Shown one piece after another: positions 19,573 through 32,121 of a DNA stretch of 64,000 nucleotides. The stretch's first letter is position 1; every line of letters starts with the position of its first letter. The position numbers and the translations under genes were made by a program. The notes beneath the pieces are model-generated. The model saw only the letters and a list, made by a program, of their open reading frames with translations, made no database searches and was not told the origin of the DNA. The stretch is from Primula veris. Taxonomy: Eukaryota > Streptophyta > Magnoliopsida > Ericales > Primulaceae. Location: contig OY821751.1 of the NCBI GenBank assembly GCA_963682055.1, positions 9,486,001 to 9,550,000 on the forward strand. Reading direction: 5' to 3'.

Positions 19573-22500
19573 GTGCGGTGGTCTCGGAAGTGAACCTGGT
19601 GGGGAGCAACCCAAAGGAATGGTGGCTGGACACAGGCGCCACTAGTCACATCTGTGCCAGCAAATGGATGTTCAAGACCTATACGGCCGTGGACAATGAG
19701 AGCTGCTTCATGGGGAACTCGGCTACTTCCAGGGTGGAAGGAAAAGGAACCGTGCTGCTGAAGATGACTTCGGGAAAGGAGCTCACACTGAATGGAGTGC
19801 TCCATGTGCCGGAAATTCGCAAGAATCTGGTTTCCGGGTCTGTTATGGTGAACAAAGGGTTTAAACTTGTATTTGAATCTGCTAAAATTGTAATCACCTT
19901 AAATGGAATGTATGTAGGCCGTGGCTATATGACCAACGGCATGTTTAAATTAAATGTTGGTACTCCGGCTCCTAAAGCCGAGTCTGCTATTGTGGGTACT
20001 AAGGCTGGGGCCAGTACCAAGAATAATGTAACCGTTAATGTTGCCCAAGTGGCTAATAAAACTTCGTTTGCTTATTCTTGCGATTCATTTAATTTATGGC
20101 ATGGTAGATTAGGTCATGTGAATTCTAATTCTATGAAAAAATTAATATCACTGAATCTACTGCCTAATTTTGCTTTTGATAAACAACATAAATGTGAAGT
20201 TTGTGTTGAGGCAAAATTAACCAAGTCTTCGTATCAACATATTGAACGAAGTACTGAACCTCTCGGTCTAATACACACGGATGTATGCGACTTAAAGTTT
20301 ATACAAACGCGAGGAGGGAAAAAGTATTTCATCACTTTTATAGATGACTGTACTAGATACTGCTATGTCTACTTAATGAGAAGTAAAGACGAAGCGGTAG
20401 AGAAATTCGCTCTTTATAAGACCGAAGTAGAAAATCAACTCAATAAAAATATTAAAATGTTGAGGAGTGATAGAGGCGGTGAATACGAGGCACCGTTTCC
20501 GCAGATATGCGCAGAAAGTGGCATTGTACATCAAACCACAGCCCCATACTCTCCAGAGCAGAATGGGGTTGCCAAGCGTAAGAATAGGACGCTCAAGGAA
20601 ATGATGAATGCTATGCTAATAAGTTCTGGGTTACCCCAGAACATGTGGGGGGAAGCGCTGCTTTCCGCCAACTATGTGTTGAACAAGCTACCGCATAAGA
20701 AGCGTGATAAACCACCTTATGAACTATGGAAAGGCCATCAGCCGAGCTATAAATTCTTAAGGGTTTGGGGTTGTCTAGCAAAGGTCCTTGTCTCGCTTCC
20801 TAAAAGAACGAGAATAGGGCCAAAGACGGTAGACTGTGTGTTCATAGGATATGCACACAACAGTAGTGCTTATTGTTTTCTCGTGAACAAGTCGGATAAT
20901 CCCGATGTGCATGTAGATACTATCATCGAAGCTCGAGAAGCTTATTTCTTCGAGGAGATCTTTCCCCGCAAGTCTTCCATAACTGTAGAGACTGAGGAGT
21001 CAAATAGTGAGGAAAATGTGGGGGCAAGCGAACCGTTGGAAGAAGAAGAAGAAGAGCCTCGACGTAGTAAGAGGGCTAGAAAGGAAACGTCTTTCGGTCC
21101 AGATTTTCTAACCTTCATGATAGAAGGCGAACCGGCGACATTCAAACAAGCAATGTCATCCCCGGAAGCCCAATATTGGGAGGAGGCGATCAACAATGAG
21201 GTTGAATCAATCTTACAAAATCACACTTGGGAACTAGTGGATTTACCACCCGGGTGTAAGCCACTAGGACACAAGTGGATCTTCAAGAGGAAGAGAAAGC
21301 TCGATGGAACGATCGAGAAATACAAGGCGAGGCTTGTAGTAAAAGGTTTTAGACAAACCGAAGGTGTCGACTATTTCGACACCTATGCTCCTGTCTCCAG
21401 GAAGACGTCAATCCGGATAGTCATTGCTCTCGCAGCACTGTTCGATCTGGAAATACATCAAATGGATGTTAAAACGGCGTTCTTGAATGGTGAGTTGGAA
21501 GAGGAAATTTACATGGAACAACCGGAAGGGTTTGTGATTCCAGGTAAAGCTCACAAAGTGTGTAAACTTGTGAAATCCTTGTATGGACTTAAACAAGCAC
21601 CTAAACAATGGCACGAAAAATTTGATAGAGTGATGCTATCAAACGGTTTTCGGATAAACGAATGTGACAAATGCGTCTACGTAAAAGGAAATGAAAAGGA
21701 CTACGTGGTAGTCTGCCTCTACGTAGATGACATGATTATAATAGGGAGTATTGATAACATCAACTCCACTAAGAGAATGCTGTCACAAAAGTTCGAGATG
21801 AAGGACTTGGGTGTCGCTGATGTAATACTTGGTATGAAAATTACCAAGACATCAGACGGATATGCGCTATCTCAAACTCACTATGTCAAGCAGATGCTTG
21901 AAAAATTTGATAAAGATAGTAGAGCTACATCCAGAACTCCGATAGAGATCTCAACCACCCTGAAAAAGAATTTTGGGGAGAGTGTGAGACAATTGGAATA
22001 TTCTCGAATAATAGGAAGTCTGATGTACGTCATGAACTGTACTAGACCAGACATAGCCAACTCAGTGAGCAGACTGAGTAGGTACACCAGTAATCCCAAT
22101 GAGGAACACTGGAAGGCCATCATGAGACTTCTCAGATACATGAGATACACAGCAGACCGAGGGTTGCATTATACCAGATATCCAGCTGTACTGGAAGGGT
22201 ATTCTGATGCAAACTGGATCTCGGATTCCAACAGTACACGATCCACTAGCGGATATGTGTTCGTGATGGGAGGAGAAGCTGTCTCATGGAGATCATCCAA
22301 GCAGACGTGCATAGCTAGATCAACTATGGAATCTGAGTTCATAGCGTTGGATCTAGCAACAGAAGAGGCTGATTGGCTGAGAAGCTTTCTGGAAGGAATT
22401 CCAATGTGGCCAAAACCTGTCCCAGCAATAAGCATGCACTGTGATAGTCAGTCGGCTATTGGACGGGCGCAGGATCATATGTATAATGGAAAGTCCCGAC

Positions 22501-22772
22501 ATATTCGTCGGAGACATAAATCCGTAAGAGAATTGTTAGCTAACGGTGTGGTGTCATTAGATTTTGTGAGATCTAAAGACAATATAGCGGATCCATTTAC
22601 AAAAGGCTTGACTCAGGTAGGAGTTGAAGTTTCATCGAGGGGAATGGGGTTGAAGCCCATCAAACTGGAAACCTCCTCAGAGGCAACCCAACCCGAACTG
22701 GATTCTCTAGCCTCGGGTTCAACAGGAAAACCGAAATGTGGGGGTGACCGAACAAAGCACTCGGGAACTTAA
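19527..22772 (+). CDS. Copia Pol of element C: protease, integrase, RT, RNase H
   Basis: The 1,081-codon frame has no natural ATG at its start, because it is the continuation of gag. Protease: [12 protein letters not shown]. Pre-integrase: [10 protein letters not shown] with the C..C pair. Integrase: [28 protein letters not shown], then [12 protein letters not shown], where Lys (20574-20576) replaces the catalytic Glu of the DDE triad. [51 protein letters not shown] and YVDD at residues 732-735. RNase [21 protein letters not shown] and [13 protein letters not shown] and RNase H look intact, while integrase is predicted to be inactive. Confidence 0.92.
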   Translation: MAEGGDDAGQDYMHLSAVVSEVNLVGSNPKEWWLDTGATSHICASKWMFKTYTAVDNESCFMGNSATSRVEGKGTVLLKMTSGKELTLNGVLHVPEIRKNLVSGSVMVNKGFKLVFESAKIVITLNGMYVGRGYMTNGMFKLNVGTPAPKAESAIVGTKAGASTKNNVTVNVAQVANKTSFAYSCDSFNLWHGRLGHVNSNSMKKLISLNLLPNFAFDKQHKCEVCVEAKLTKSSYQHIERSTEPLGLIHTDVCDLKFIQTRGGKKYFITFIDDCTRYCYVYLMRSKDEAVEKFALYKTEVENQLNKNIKMLRSDRGGEYEAPFPQICAESGIVHQTTAPYSPEQNGVAKRKNRTLKEMMNAMLISSGLPQNMWGEALLSANYVLNKLPHKKRDKPPYELWKGHQPSYKFLRVWGCLAKVLVSLPKRTRIGPKTVDCVFIGYAHNSSAYCFLVNKSDNPDVHVDTIIEAREAYFFEEIFPRKSSITVETEESNSEENVGASEPLEEEEEEPRRSKRARKETSFGPDFLTFMIEGEPATFKQAMSSPEAQYWEEAINNEVESILQNHTWELVDLPPGCKPLGHKWIFKRKRKLDGTIEKYKARLVVKGFRQTEGVDYFDTYAPVSRKTSIRIVIALAALFDLEIHQMDVKTAFLNGELEEEIYMEQPEGFVIPGKAHKVCKLVKSLYGLKQAPKQWHEKFDRVMLSNGFRINECDKCVYVKGNEKDYVVVCLYVDDMIIIGSIDNINSTKRMLSQKFEMKDLGVADVILGMKITKTSDGYALSQTHYVKQMLEKFDKDSRATSRTPIEISTTLKKNFGESVRQLEYSRIIGSLMYVMNCTRPDIANSVSRLSRYTSNPNEEHWKAIMRLLRYMRYTADRGLHYTRYPAVLEGYSDANWISDSNSTRSTSGYVFVMGGEAVSWRSSKQTCIARSTMESEFIALDLATEEADWLRSFLEGIPMWPKPVPAISMHCDSQSAIGRAQDHMYNGKSRHIRRRHKSVRELLANGVVSLDFVRSKDNIADPFTKGLTQVGVEVSSRGMGLKPIKLETSSEATQPELDSLASGSTGKPKCGGDRTKHSGT

Positions 22773-23249
22773 GTTCCCAGCCCATTTCTAGGATGAAAGA
22801 GTGATAGACCTAGACCATCTTAAGGGTGAGCATGAGGCTCTTAATGAAAACAAGTATCTCGAAGGTCGAGAGGGGTGAGTCAGGACACCCTTGACTTGAA
22901 ATCACCTATGACGAGTGTGTATGGCCGATACTATGTGATGAGCCATGGGCTAAATCACTAGAGCACTCGGTTGAATTTTGCCAAGGCAGTCCACGGCCAA
23001 ATATGGACAACAACCAAAGGGCTTAGTAAGTGGTGTAGAGGGGACACTGTGTGCGCATTACCCTGGTATGCACAAACGCTAAAGGGTTCAAGGCTTAAAG
23101 GTTACCCAATAGTAGCATATCAGATTTTACGTCACTACGGCAGGTTCAAGGCGCGCGCTACCTGTCCTTATGCAGTGAACTCTTGCGGTTTTCTCTCGTA
23201 TGCATTTAGGAGCATTTTATTTTCAGCCAATTGCATTCATGTGGGGGAT
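22773..23249 (+). promoter_or_regulatory. 3' non-coding region and polypurine tract of element C
   Basis: About 480 bp lies between the pol stop and the 3' LTR, ending in the polypurine tract GTGGGGGAT (23241-23249). Nearly the whole stretch is matched by 55255-55751 in element D, including CAGCCCATTTCTA, GATGAAAGAGTGATAGACCT and CTTAGTAAGTGGTGTAGAG. No protein is encoded here. Confidence 0.75.
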
Positions 23250-24807
23250 TGTTGGAAAAACATGTGAAAACATGGGTGTTTCCGAATGGTCACTGGACCA
23301 ACTTCGAGTCATTATTTCGTGTAACAGCGCTGAGTTGTTTATACCGTACTCAACGTGGTTGAGTAGCCCGTGTGACGAGCTTCGTAACGGTATATCACAT
23401 GACCTATTCGGAGAATGGGTGTGAATACAAAGTGGCTTCAAAGTTGGTACCTCGGAAGCTCAAATCTGGAAAATCTGGAAAACGAAATGGTTAATGAGAA
23501 AACCATTTAGAATAATCCCATATTGGAAGATTAAGAGTTAATCTTACAATATATATACCATACCAACCCATGTAGTTATTAAACTAACATGTCCACATAC
23601 ATCTAAGAGTATTAGTGTGTACCACACACGCACGCTCGCTCGTGTCTCGTGTCTCGGGTCTCGGGTCTCGGGCTCGGGCACGGGCGCGGGCGTGGGCTTG
23701 GGATTGGGAATGGGATTTGGGATTTGGGATTTGGGATTTGGGGAATGTCTCGGGTCTCGGGTCTTGGGTCTTGGGTCGAAACCCGAATAGGGAGTTTTGT
23801 ATAAATTACAAAAGCAGTCCCTAGAGTTTCCAGCAAGAGAAACGCCAGCAATAAATGGAATTGATTGCTGCGGTTTCAGAATTAAAGTGAGCGGATTCTG
23901 GGGGTGTAACTCCCAGAATTGATGACCTATATTTATGGCTGCGGTTTCAGTAGAGCCTATAAAAGGCAGCCCTCCCCCTCTCATTCAAACACCTTCAAAC
24001 ACACAACTCACAGCATAAGCATCATATAGAGAGAGAGAACCGCACCACCAACAGCTCGACCTGTGGTTCGGTGCCGGTTTCCATACGAGCCACTCTGAGA
24101 TAGAAGTTGTACCTTGGGAACAAAGTCCCGAAACCAGAAACCTTTAAAGGTGGTTCGGGAAATATTGTTTAAGGGAAACTGCTCAGCAGTTGCCTCTTCT
24201 TTTACTTTATGTTATTTATTTTTCAGTCATTTACTTTCTGTCCATTTCATTTCAGTACCGTTTCATTTCTGTAATTTACTTTTCTGTACTGTTTCTTTTC
24301 TGTATTTACATTTCAGTACTGTTTACTTTCAGTCTTTCGATTATGTTATTTACTTTTCAATTCTGTAATTTCCAGTATTTACAAAAAAAAACAGTCCGGC
24401 AGTTTTTTATTTGCTTAAAACCAGTCCAGCAGTTTTTTATTTGTTTAAAAACCAGTCCAGCAGTTTTTTTTAAAACCAGTCCGGCAGTTTGTTAAAACCA
24501 GTCCGGCAGTTTTGTTTAAAACCAGTCCGGCAGTTTGTTAAAACCAGTCCGGCAGTTTCTGTAAAACCAGTCCGGCAGTTTCTGTAAAACCAGTCCGGCA
24601 GTTTCTTTATAACAGTCCGGCAGTTTCTTTATAACAGTCCGGCAGTTTCTTTATTACAGTCCAGCAGTTTTATTTATTTGTTGAGTCAGGAATTGTAATT
24701 CATATTCCAATTGTGAGAAATAAAACTGTTTATTTCCATTGCGTTCCTGTCTTCTTTATTTTATTGTCCTTTCATTTATTGTATTCGAAATAGTACCAAA
24801 ACCAACA
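23250..24807 (+). repeat. 3' LTR of element C
   Basis: 1,558 bp, aligned with 16431-18029. It differs by a contraction of the GC-rich block, a CTTTCATTTC-type duplication near 24250 and scattered substitutions. The TATA box is at 23958-23965 and the 12-copy array is at 24392-24672. Confidence 0.92.
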
Positions 24808-25562
24808 GTATTCTCTCAAGAATGAGTTCTTTATAATTTAGAACACACACCTTTTACAAGCATAGTTATCAACTATTTAAAGGAGTAAAAACAATCTTCT
24901 TTCTTCAAGATCTTTGCTGATTGCTTTTGACTCTTTTTGATTGGCTTCAATCTTTCCATATTGCACAAGATACCTCAACGTAGGATTGAGCTCAATCTTC
25001 ATAAGATAGTACATGTTAATAACTAGCATGAAAATAGGAGTTAATCTATTCCTTAAATTAGGAACATATAAGATAGTATATTTTAGAGATAAAATCTTTC
25101 TATATAAATATATGAAACATTAACTCCATATTTCATTCAATCTAAAACGTATCATACTGATTTTGATAAAGAACATAGATTGAAACAAGTGATAAAGATT
25201 TACATAAGAATAGAGATTTAGATAGCCTAGTTTAAAATAAACATATCTATAAAAACTAATCTCCTTATATCTTTTAGGAAACATCTTTCTTATCACTTTA
25301 ATATTCTCAATATACATAAACTACATCTTTAAGAACATATGAGAATATATCCTGCATACTTTAAAACAAATAATCATCATTAAAGAATAGTAATGAAGAT
25401 TTAAAGAACTGAACAGAATCCTGCAGAACAGCAGGGTGGAACTGTGGTTGCAACCTTACTTGGAACCAAAGGCTGACTCAATTCTTAGCAAACAAATAGA
25501 ATTATTTAGTTCAAACCAATAGACAACAAATAGTATATGAGCCAGAAATCTGGTCCTAACAC

Positions 25563-27789
25563 GAAGGCAACATGAGGCATTCAACGGTTAACTACTTAGC
25601 AAGTCCTTAATACTTCAGAGTGTTACTTATTAAATTTGGGTTCTTTGGTTTTTTGCCCTGTCTATCTCGTGTTGTGTTGTTTTTTTATCTAACAAGGCAA
25701 TTTGGCCCCTTAACATTTAAATCTATTGAAATTCGTGGGTATCCCCCGGTGTTAATTAAATAAACAAAAAACAAAAAAAATCAGGGTAGTGGATTTAACA
25801 AGCCACATTCATGCCTGATCTAAAAGGGAAACTATGTTTGAGAAGGGGTTACATTAAAACTTTGTTTTTGTGTTTTTTATATACTAGTGATGTTTTTACT
25901 AAGGTTTGACCCTTATCAGATTAAGCAAATGTGCTTTCTTGCATTTTGCTAAGTACATTGGATAATTGCTTATCATGATCTAGTGATGAAGTAATTCTGA
26001 AGCTTTCTCAAACTATTATTTAGCATTTCAAGGAGTATCTAGGTCTATGAATTGCCAAATTTTTGAATCAAATGTTATTTGTTCTCATAATTGCTGGTTT
26101 TTGCTGTCAAATAGTTAAATGTGAAGACAAAACAGTTGCTGAAATCAGTTCAGAAGTCACCACTATTTTGATATCAATTTCATCTTTTTTCCAATTAGTT
26201 TGTAAAATCATTAGTGGGGTTTTTTGTTGTTAGGCTTAGTTCTTTTTTAAAGTCCTTTTTGAAACAAACTTTTGGCTGTCGAAAATAACTCTTTTGATCA
26301 CTATGATCATGGTGTTAAAATGTAGTTATAAGGCTATGGGGCATATGGAGACAAATGTGCTCTTTTTGAGCCAATTTTCTCCACTTTTAGGGATTGAGTA
26401 TAAATCCTTGTTTTTAACTTATTTTTAGCCGCTTCAAGTGATATATGGATTTATGTAATTGAAATGGTTGCATTTGATTTCGAAAGGTTCAATTATTATC
26501 GGTTTCTGAACTGAAATACTTAGTATTACAATCATTACGGGGTTTTCTCAAATGGAAAAGAAAAAATTATGAAATTAATGAAATAATAATATAATTGAAG
26601 AAAATGTTCCTAATAGATCAATACATACGACTTATGCGGTAGTTTTTTCTTTTCATATGTGTGACCTGCCGTTTCTGTATCCCCTTTTATTTTACTTCTT
26701 GGATGCTGGTTTATGAAACCTAAATAATTCTGATAAGTTTCTCCATTATAGTCGTATGAGAAAAATTATATCAAATAAGGAATTCAATTGCCATCATGAA
26801 TTAACGATTATGGTTGTTATATTTGTTTTCCAGTATTATAAGGAAACTTGATAATTGCAACCACATGATTAAAAGAACCAACCCAGAAAAACTTGAATAT
26901 CACCATACCCAGTTAAATAACATTAATTGATTTGTTCATAATATGAATCTAGAATACAAGCATTAAGTAATACCTCATCTAAATGTTTTTACCTTTCCTC
27001 ATTTGGATTTCTGTATAAGCATTAAGTAATACCTCATCTAAATGTGAAGGAAGAAAGTTGTATTTATTGATAATTTCACATTCCAATTTTGGTTATATAT
27101 TTTTTTATCAAATTTCTTTTTGTGGGGTTCTTGATAACCCTATAAATCCACACAAAACAAAGGATGGTCAAGTAGTCTAACCTAGAGAGCAAAGTTATAT
27201 TTCTTTGTTTCTCATTCTCTCTCTACTGATATATTTATACACAAATACAAACACATGTGCACACACATACAATGAGATATCTTATTTTTTTTATTGATAT
27301 GTGTGTTCGAATCTTATTTTCATTAAACTATGTTGCTTAAATATATATACATGATGCTCAAATTCTATTTCTTTTGAGAAACCTAAAAACAATGTCCAGA
27401 TTGGATTTCTATAACATTTGCCTTTTTGGACAACGATTTAATTTGAGAGGTGGTTATAAATTTTGTCTATCGATCCTTGAGCATGGAAATGAAGAAAATT
27501 TAAAAAAGGTCGGGCTATCAAAGAAGGTTTTGGTCAGAATCAAATCATAACAGTCGATGTTTACGACATTTCAATAAAAGGAGTCCGAGATCAAAAGGTT
27601 CTAATGATGTACCAAGCAAGGTAGATATGATGTACTTACAAATAATTTATACATTTACGTTATTATATATTGTTTAGAACTATATATATATTTATGTTAT
27701 TGAGATCAAACAACATGGCGTACAAATTAAATATAAAAAAGTAATTTAGTCACTGAAATGTTTACACATCATTGTGGTTGCACTTAAGT
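25563..27789. other. Intergenic region with one short direct repeat
   Basis: AT-rich sequence without recognised exons or transposon ends. The only structure noted is a 28-30-bp direct repeat, GCATTAAGTAATACCTCATC plus eight bases, at about 26959 and 27018. It does not continue the SUVH remnant in any minus-strand frame near the junction. Confidence 0.5.
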
Positions 27790-29239
27790 ATAAAGACATT
27801 TTTTTTATATTTTTTTATTTATCCTCAAACACTCCAAGGAGGAGGTTAGTCGGACCACTACATGTATATAAACATTAAAAAAAAACATGACATACATAGA
27901 GAATGATATAAACCAAAGCTCTCATGGAAATAAATGAGTACATGAAATCTAAGAAAACGAAAAGAAATCAACACAACTAAAACAAATAACAAGTAGAATA
28001 AACAAAACAACGGGAAAAAATCCATCATCGTGTAATGTGAGACACCTGCCTCAAATCTAGTGCAACGGTAGTGTATCAAAATCGTGAAACACCTAATAAG
28101 CCTCATGGGAACACACCTAGATGGCCATGAAGTGTGTCACCTAATTCGCCTCTTTAATTCATGTTTGCGGGATAAAATGTAACTGTGCTCTCAATCTCCT
28201 AAAGTCGTTTAGTCACCCAAGATAACACCGTTGGTGAGTCAGATTCGATCTCTAAGTGATCAAATCACATCTCGGTCATCATCTCCATGCCAATAAAGAT
28301 AGCTTGTAGTTCAGAAAATATAATGTCTTTTTCCAAAAACCTTCTCGTAATCTCTTACTATCCGACCATACTCGTCACGAAGGATCACACCAGCAGCTAA
28401 TGAACCCCGATTGTCTTTGGAGCAACAGTTTATGTTGAGCTTGGGGCTCAACCTCAACCCCATAGGAAGTCAAGCCCAAGCCACCAAACGTAAACGTCGT
28501 TCTTGAGGGAGCAGATCCCTAAGCAAGGATACAAAATCGACGTCCCTATCTCGTCTAAGCTTTCAAGGTCGGAATTCATGAGCGACTCACAAGAAACGAA
28601 TATCTTTGACCATTCTATAAACCACAATATCGCTACCAAAAGAGTCTGATCTCACATAACTATAATCGGTATGGGCCTTCCAAACATGCAACAAAATCTA
28701 GCATGTTGTAATGACTCGTACAATGCCAATCGAGGTATGGTCCCTTCGCTAGCGCAAAAACACCTCAATAATAGAATCAACCGAATCCAACGAAACTGAA
28801 AACAACCCACTGAACTGCAGTCAAACCGATTGTCTTTGGAGAATCCATAAATAAATGCATAAGCTTCTTTGGAGAATCCATAAATAAATGCATAAACCTT
28901 ACTAACCGTCGTCCACTTTCTAAAGATACTACATGTTGATCGAAGGGTGAAATCCCCATCTACTAATCTACTCCCATAAATCCTATAAGTACCCACAGAT
29001 GTTATTGAAACCTCAACAATTTGGTCAACTAATAACACATGTAACTGAGCCTGCTCAAGTCTACCTCTATCCCATTGTCGTCCACCCCAAAAATTCAAAA
29101 CTATCTCGAGTGAAATAGCCATTGTTACATGAATAGGAAATGGGTCATTTCATACCCAAATATCATGCCAAAACTCATATTCCCCTGCTCAATGTGCCAT
29201 CAAAATATCGGCTTAGTATCAACTCTAGTCAGACACATC
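27790..29239 (-). pseudogene. LINE ORF2 relic, 3' part: zinc-binding and RNase H region
   Basis: Reading the minus strand, 29122-28650 carries the LINE post-RT region (NFWGGRQWDRGRL, then GDFTLRSTCSIFRKW). At about 28450-28320 an RNase H-like segment follows (LNINCCSKDNRGSLAAGVIL, then RDEYGRIVRDYEKVFG). Stops and frameshifts are frequent. T-rich DNA at 27795-27830 could be the complement of the 3' poly(A) tail. Element A1 interrupts the LINE at 29239 (TSD ACATC), and the RT continues at 39223. This is a dead L1-type non-LTR retrotransposon. Confidence 0.8.
28833..28897. repeat. 33-bp tandem duplication in the LINE relic
   Basis: TCTTTGGAGAATCCATAAAT plus thirteen further bases occurs twice in direct succession (28833-28865 and 28866-28897). 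The copies differ only at the ends. This is probably a slippage product after the LINE lost function. Confidence 0.85.
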
Positions 29240-30458
29240 TGTTAGGACCAGATTTCTGGTCTAAATATTGTTTATTGTCTATTGGTTTTTACTAAATAAA
29301 TCCTAACTGTTATTAAGAACTAAGACAGGATTGACAGGTTCCAAGTACCAGTTGCAACCTCAGTTACAACCTACTAAGTTAGTAGTATTAGGTTTCAAGT
29401 ACTAGTTGCAACCTAAGTTACAACCTGTGTTGACAGGTTTCAAGTAATGTTGCAACCTCAGTTGCAACCACGAGTTCCAACCTACTGCGAAGCAGAATTC
29501 TGTCTTGTTTCATTATTCTACATTACTACTTGTTTAATGTTAAATCATTTGTTTTAAAGTATGTAGGATATATTCTCATATAGTCTTAACATGGTTAATA
29601 TGCGTATATTGAGAATATCAAAGTGTTAAGGAAAGATGTTTTATAAAAGATATAAAGAGATTAGTTTATAAGGTTATGTTTCCTTTTAATATATATATCT
29701 CTATTCTTATGCTTGTCCTTATCACTTGTTTCAATCTTTTGATCCTTATAATATTCAGTAAAGATATGTTTAAAGATTGATTGATATGTGGAGTTAAATG
29801 TTTCATATGTTTATGAAAAGATATTATCTTTAAGAGATCATACTTTATATGTTTCCTTTCAAAGGAAAAGATTAACTCCTACTTTCAAGTGTGTTACTAA
29901 ACAGGTATTTATCAAAGATGATTAGAGTCAATCCATGCTGAAGAATCTCGTGATACTTGGAGAGATTGAAGCTAATCAACCAAGTCAAAAGCAATCAAAA
30001 GATATTGAAGATAGAAGATTGTTTTTACTTGTTTATATACTTAGTAACTTAAGCTTGTAAAAGTGTGTGTTCTAAATTATAAAGAACTTATTTTCTAGAG
30101 AGAATACACGTGAGCTTTAAAAAGAAAACAATGGTGGGATGCCATTGATTTATAAGTGATAGTTATAGAGTAGGAGCAATATAGTGATAGGCAGAAAAAC
30201 CTAGAGGGAGTCTAAGTTTTTCATTAAGACTTGAGTCATATATTGTAAGCTTTTTATAATATCATAATCTGGGTAAGTGCCCCGGAGACGTAGCCTAGTT
30301 AGGTGAACTCCGTTGTTAAATGTGCGTGTGAAGTATTTCCAAGTACATTTAATTTTTAAACAGTTCTGTCCATTAATACACTTGGTTCCAACTGCAGTTC
30401 CAACTCCACTTGGAACCTTACTGCAAAACTGCATCTAGAACAGCGGATAGGAATTTCA
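29240..30458 (+). repeat. 5' LTR of A1
   Basis: Starts TGTTAGGACCAGATTTCTGG and ends GCGGATAGGAATTTCA. Contains four exact GTTGCAAC palindromes (29351, 29404, 29449, 29461) between degenerate copies such as CAGTTACAACC. Confidence 0.95.
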
Positions 30459-30460
30459 AT

Positions 30461-30472
30461 TGGTATCAGAGC
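30461..30472 (+). promoter_or_regulatory. Primer-binding site of A1
   Basis: TGGTATCAGAGC, the standard iMet primer site, starts two bases after the LTR end. Confidence 0.9.
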
Positions 30473-30517
30473 TTCACACTAGATCTTACTTAGTGTGGAT
30501 CCTGTGTTCTAGTAACA

Positions 30518-32100
30518 ATGGACTTAATGAGGGAAGGAAACGCCTTCAACAAACCTCCATTGCTTGAAGGAGGAGTAAACTATGGAGTATGGAAAATTAG
30601 AATGAGGTCTTTCATCAAACAGCAGAATGAACATGCATGGAAGACTGTTATGTATGGATGGGAGGCTCCAACTACCATGGATAATGAAGGAGAACTGATT
30701 CTCTTACCTGAAGACAGATGGTCTGCTGAAGAAGACAGAAAATCAAGTGCCAACTCAACAGCCATAAACTTGATTTTTGCTGGTGTAACTCTCAGCGTAT
30801 TCAGGTATATCTCTCATTGTGAAACAGCTAAAGAAGCATGGGATATTTTGCAAGTTACTTTTGAAGGAACCACTAAAGTAAAAGCTTTCAAACTTCAACT
30901 GTTAACTACCCAATTTGAGAACTTAAGAATGGAGGAAGATGAAAACATTGAACAATTTAATGGTAGAATCTGCCACATTGCTCATCAAGCTGGAACCTTA
31001 GGTGAAAAATACAGTGATGCTAAACTTGTTAAGAAAACTCTTAGGTCACTCCCAGAAAGGTTTGAAATTAAGGTCACACCTATTGAAGAATCAACTGACT
31101 TAGATAATCTTAAACTTGAAGAACTCATAGGAAATCTAAGTACTCATGAACTGAAATTCTTCAAACATAAAAGACCAGAAAAGGGAATAGCATTTCAAGC
31201 TAAGAAATCTGAATCTAATGCCTGTGATAAAATGAGTGATGAAGAACAACTAGCTTTCTTTGCAAAAAAGGTGTACAAGAAGTTTTATAAGAAAAAGGAG
31301 GGAATGTAGAGGTTTTGGTCATATTCAGGCTGAGTGTGCAAACACTTTAAAAAGAAATAAAAATGCTTATATAACCACTCATAGTGATAGTGATTCTGAG
31401 AGTAACAGTGATGAAGAGGATGGTTCCAATTTTGTTAATTTCATGGGAATAATCACTGAAAAAGAACCTACTTATGAAAGTGACTATGAACAGGTTTCAA
31501 CCCCAGTTACAACTGGCTGTGAAACATATAGCAGTGATGAGGAAGAGCCTTCTGATGAAAACATTACTAAGTAATACCTTGTTCTGTATGAAAAGTATAA
31601 ATGTCTAAGTAAACAATCCTTGATCATAAGCAAACTGGATGTTGATCTAAAGGATGAGGTTAAAAGTCTTACAGAGAAGCTTAAATTACAACTGGTTGAA
31701 CTTACTGAAACTAAAAAGATAATAAAATTGCTGAATGTTTCTGCTTCAGATAAATTAGATGACATGCTGTCATATTCTAGAGGCTCCAAAGATATCAGTG
31801 GTCTAGGTTATTATGGTGGTAAGAGTACAGGAAAAACTACTTTTATTGAAGCTGTTGCTAAAGCTAAAACTCATGATTTTGACCACAAGGTTAGAAGCTC
31901 AGTTGCAACCAGAGTTGCAACCAGGAATAAAACTCAGGTTTATGTAAAGAAGGTTGGAAGCTCAGTTACAACCAAAGTTGCAACCATGAATAAACTGAAT
32001 AACTGTAGGGATAAAAATAACTTTAGGTTGAAGTTGTGCAATTTCTGTAAAAAAACCTGGTCATTCTGAAATCCAGTGTTATTTAAAAAGAAACAGAAAG
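30518..32100 (+). pseudogene. A1 gag, inactivated by deletion, stop and frameshift
   Basis: The ATG at 30518 follows the primer site and aligns with the intact gag of A2 (47589). The first 263 codons, with the UBN2-type gag domain (KPPLLEGGVNYGVWKIRMRS), are open. A deletion of about 140 bp near 31300 then removes the linker and the start of the first zinc knuckle and shifts the frame. Further on a CAA-to-TAA change (31572-31574) creates a stop. One extra A near 32050 breaks the second knuckle after CNFCKK. All three are private to A1 compared with A2, so they postdate the split of the two lineages. Confidence 0.88.
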
Positions 32101-32121
32101 TATATCTCCCAGAATACCTGG

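Larger units (their letters stand above)
16431..24807 (+). mobile_element. Ty1/copia retrotransposon C
   Basis: An 8.4-kb element has LTRs of 1,599 and 1,558 bp starting TGTTGGAAAAAC and ending ACCAACA. It is flanked by GTATT (16426-16430 and 24808-24812). The internal region carries gag and then a long pol in the order protease, integrase, RT, RNase H, which defines Ty1/copia. The gag-pol frame is broken only at a 23-base C run. The integrase lacks its catalytic glutamate and the Gag knuckle lacks its last cysteine. No iMet primer site follows the 5' LTR. The first internal bases (ATCTTAAACAATATT) are instead shared with element D. Confidence 0.93.
16075..25562 (-). mobile_element. Solo LTR S2 (family A, minus strand), split by element C
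   Basis: The two pieces 16075-16430 and 24813-25562 together give a 1.1-kb family A LTR in reverse orientation. The ends are TGATATTCCTATCCGC (complement of the family 3' terminus) and CTGGTCCTAACA. The 5-bp duplication CGAAG flanks it (16070-16074 and 25563-25567). Element C inserted into it later, duplicating GTATT. Confidence 0.9.

Noticed and set aside
26959..27045. A short direct repeat as a target-site duplication
   Set aside because: The ~54 bp between the copies has no transposon ends, so it is more simply a local duplication.
30201..30434. 77-codon minus-strand frames in family A LTRs (also 38965-39198)
   Set aside because: They repeat because the LTRs repeat, and they have no motifs.
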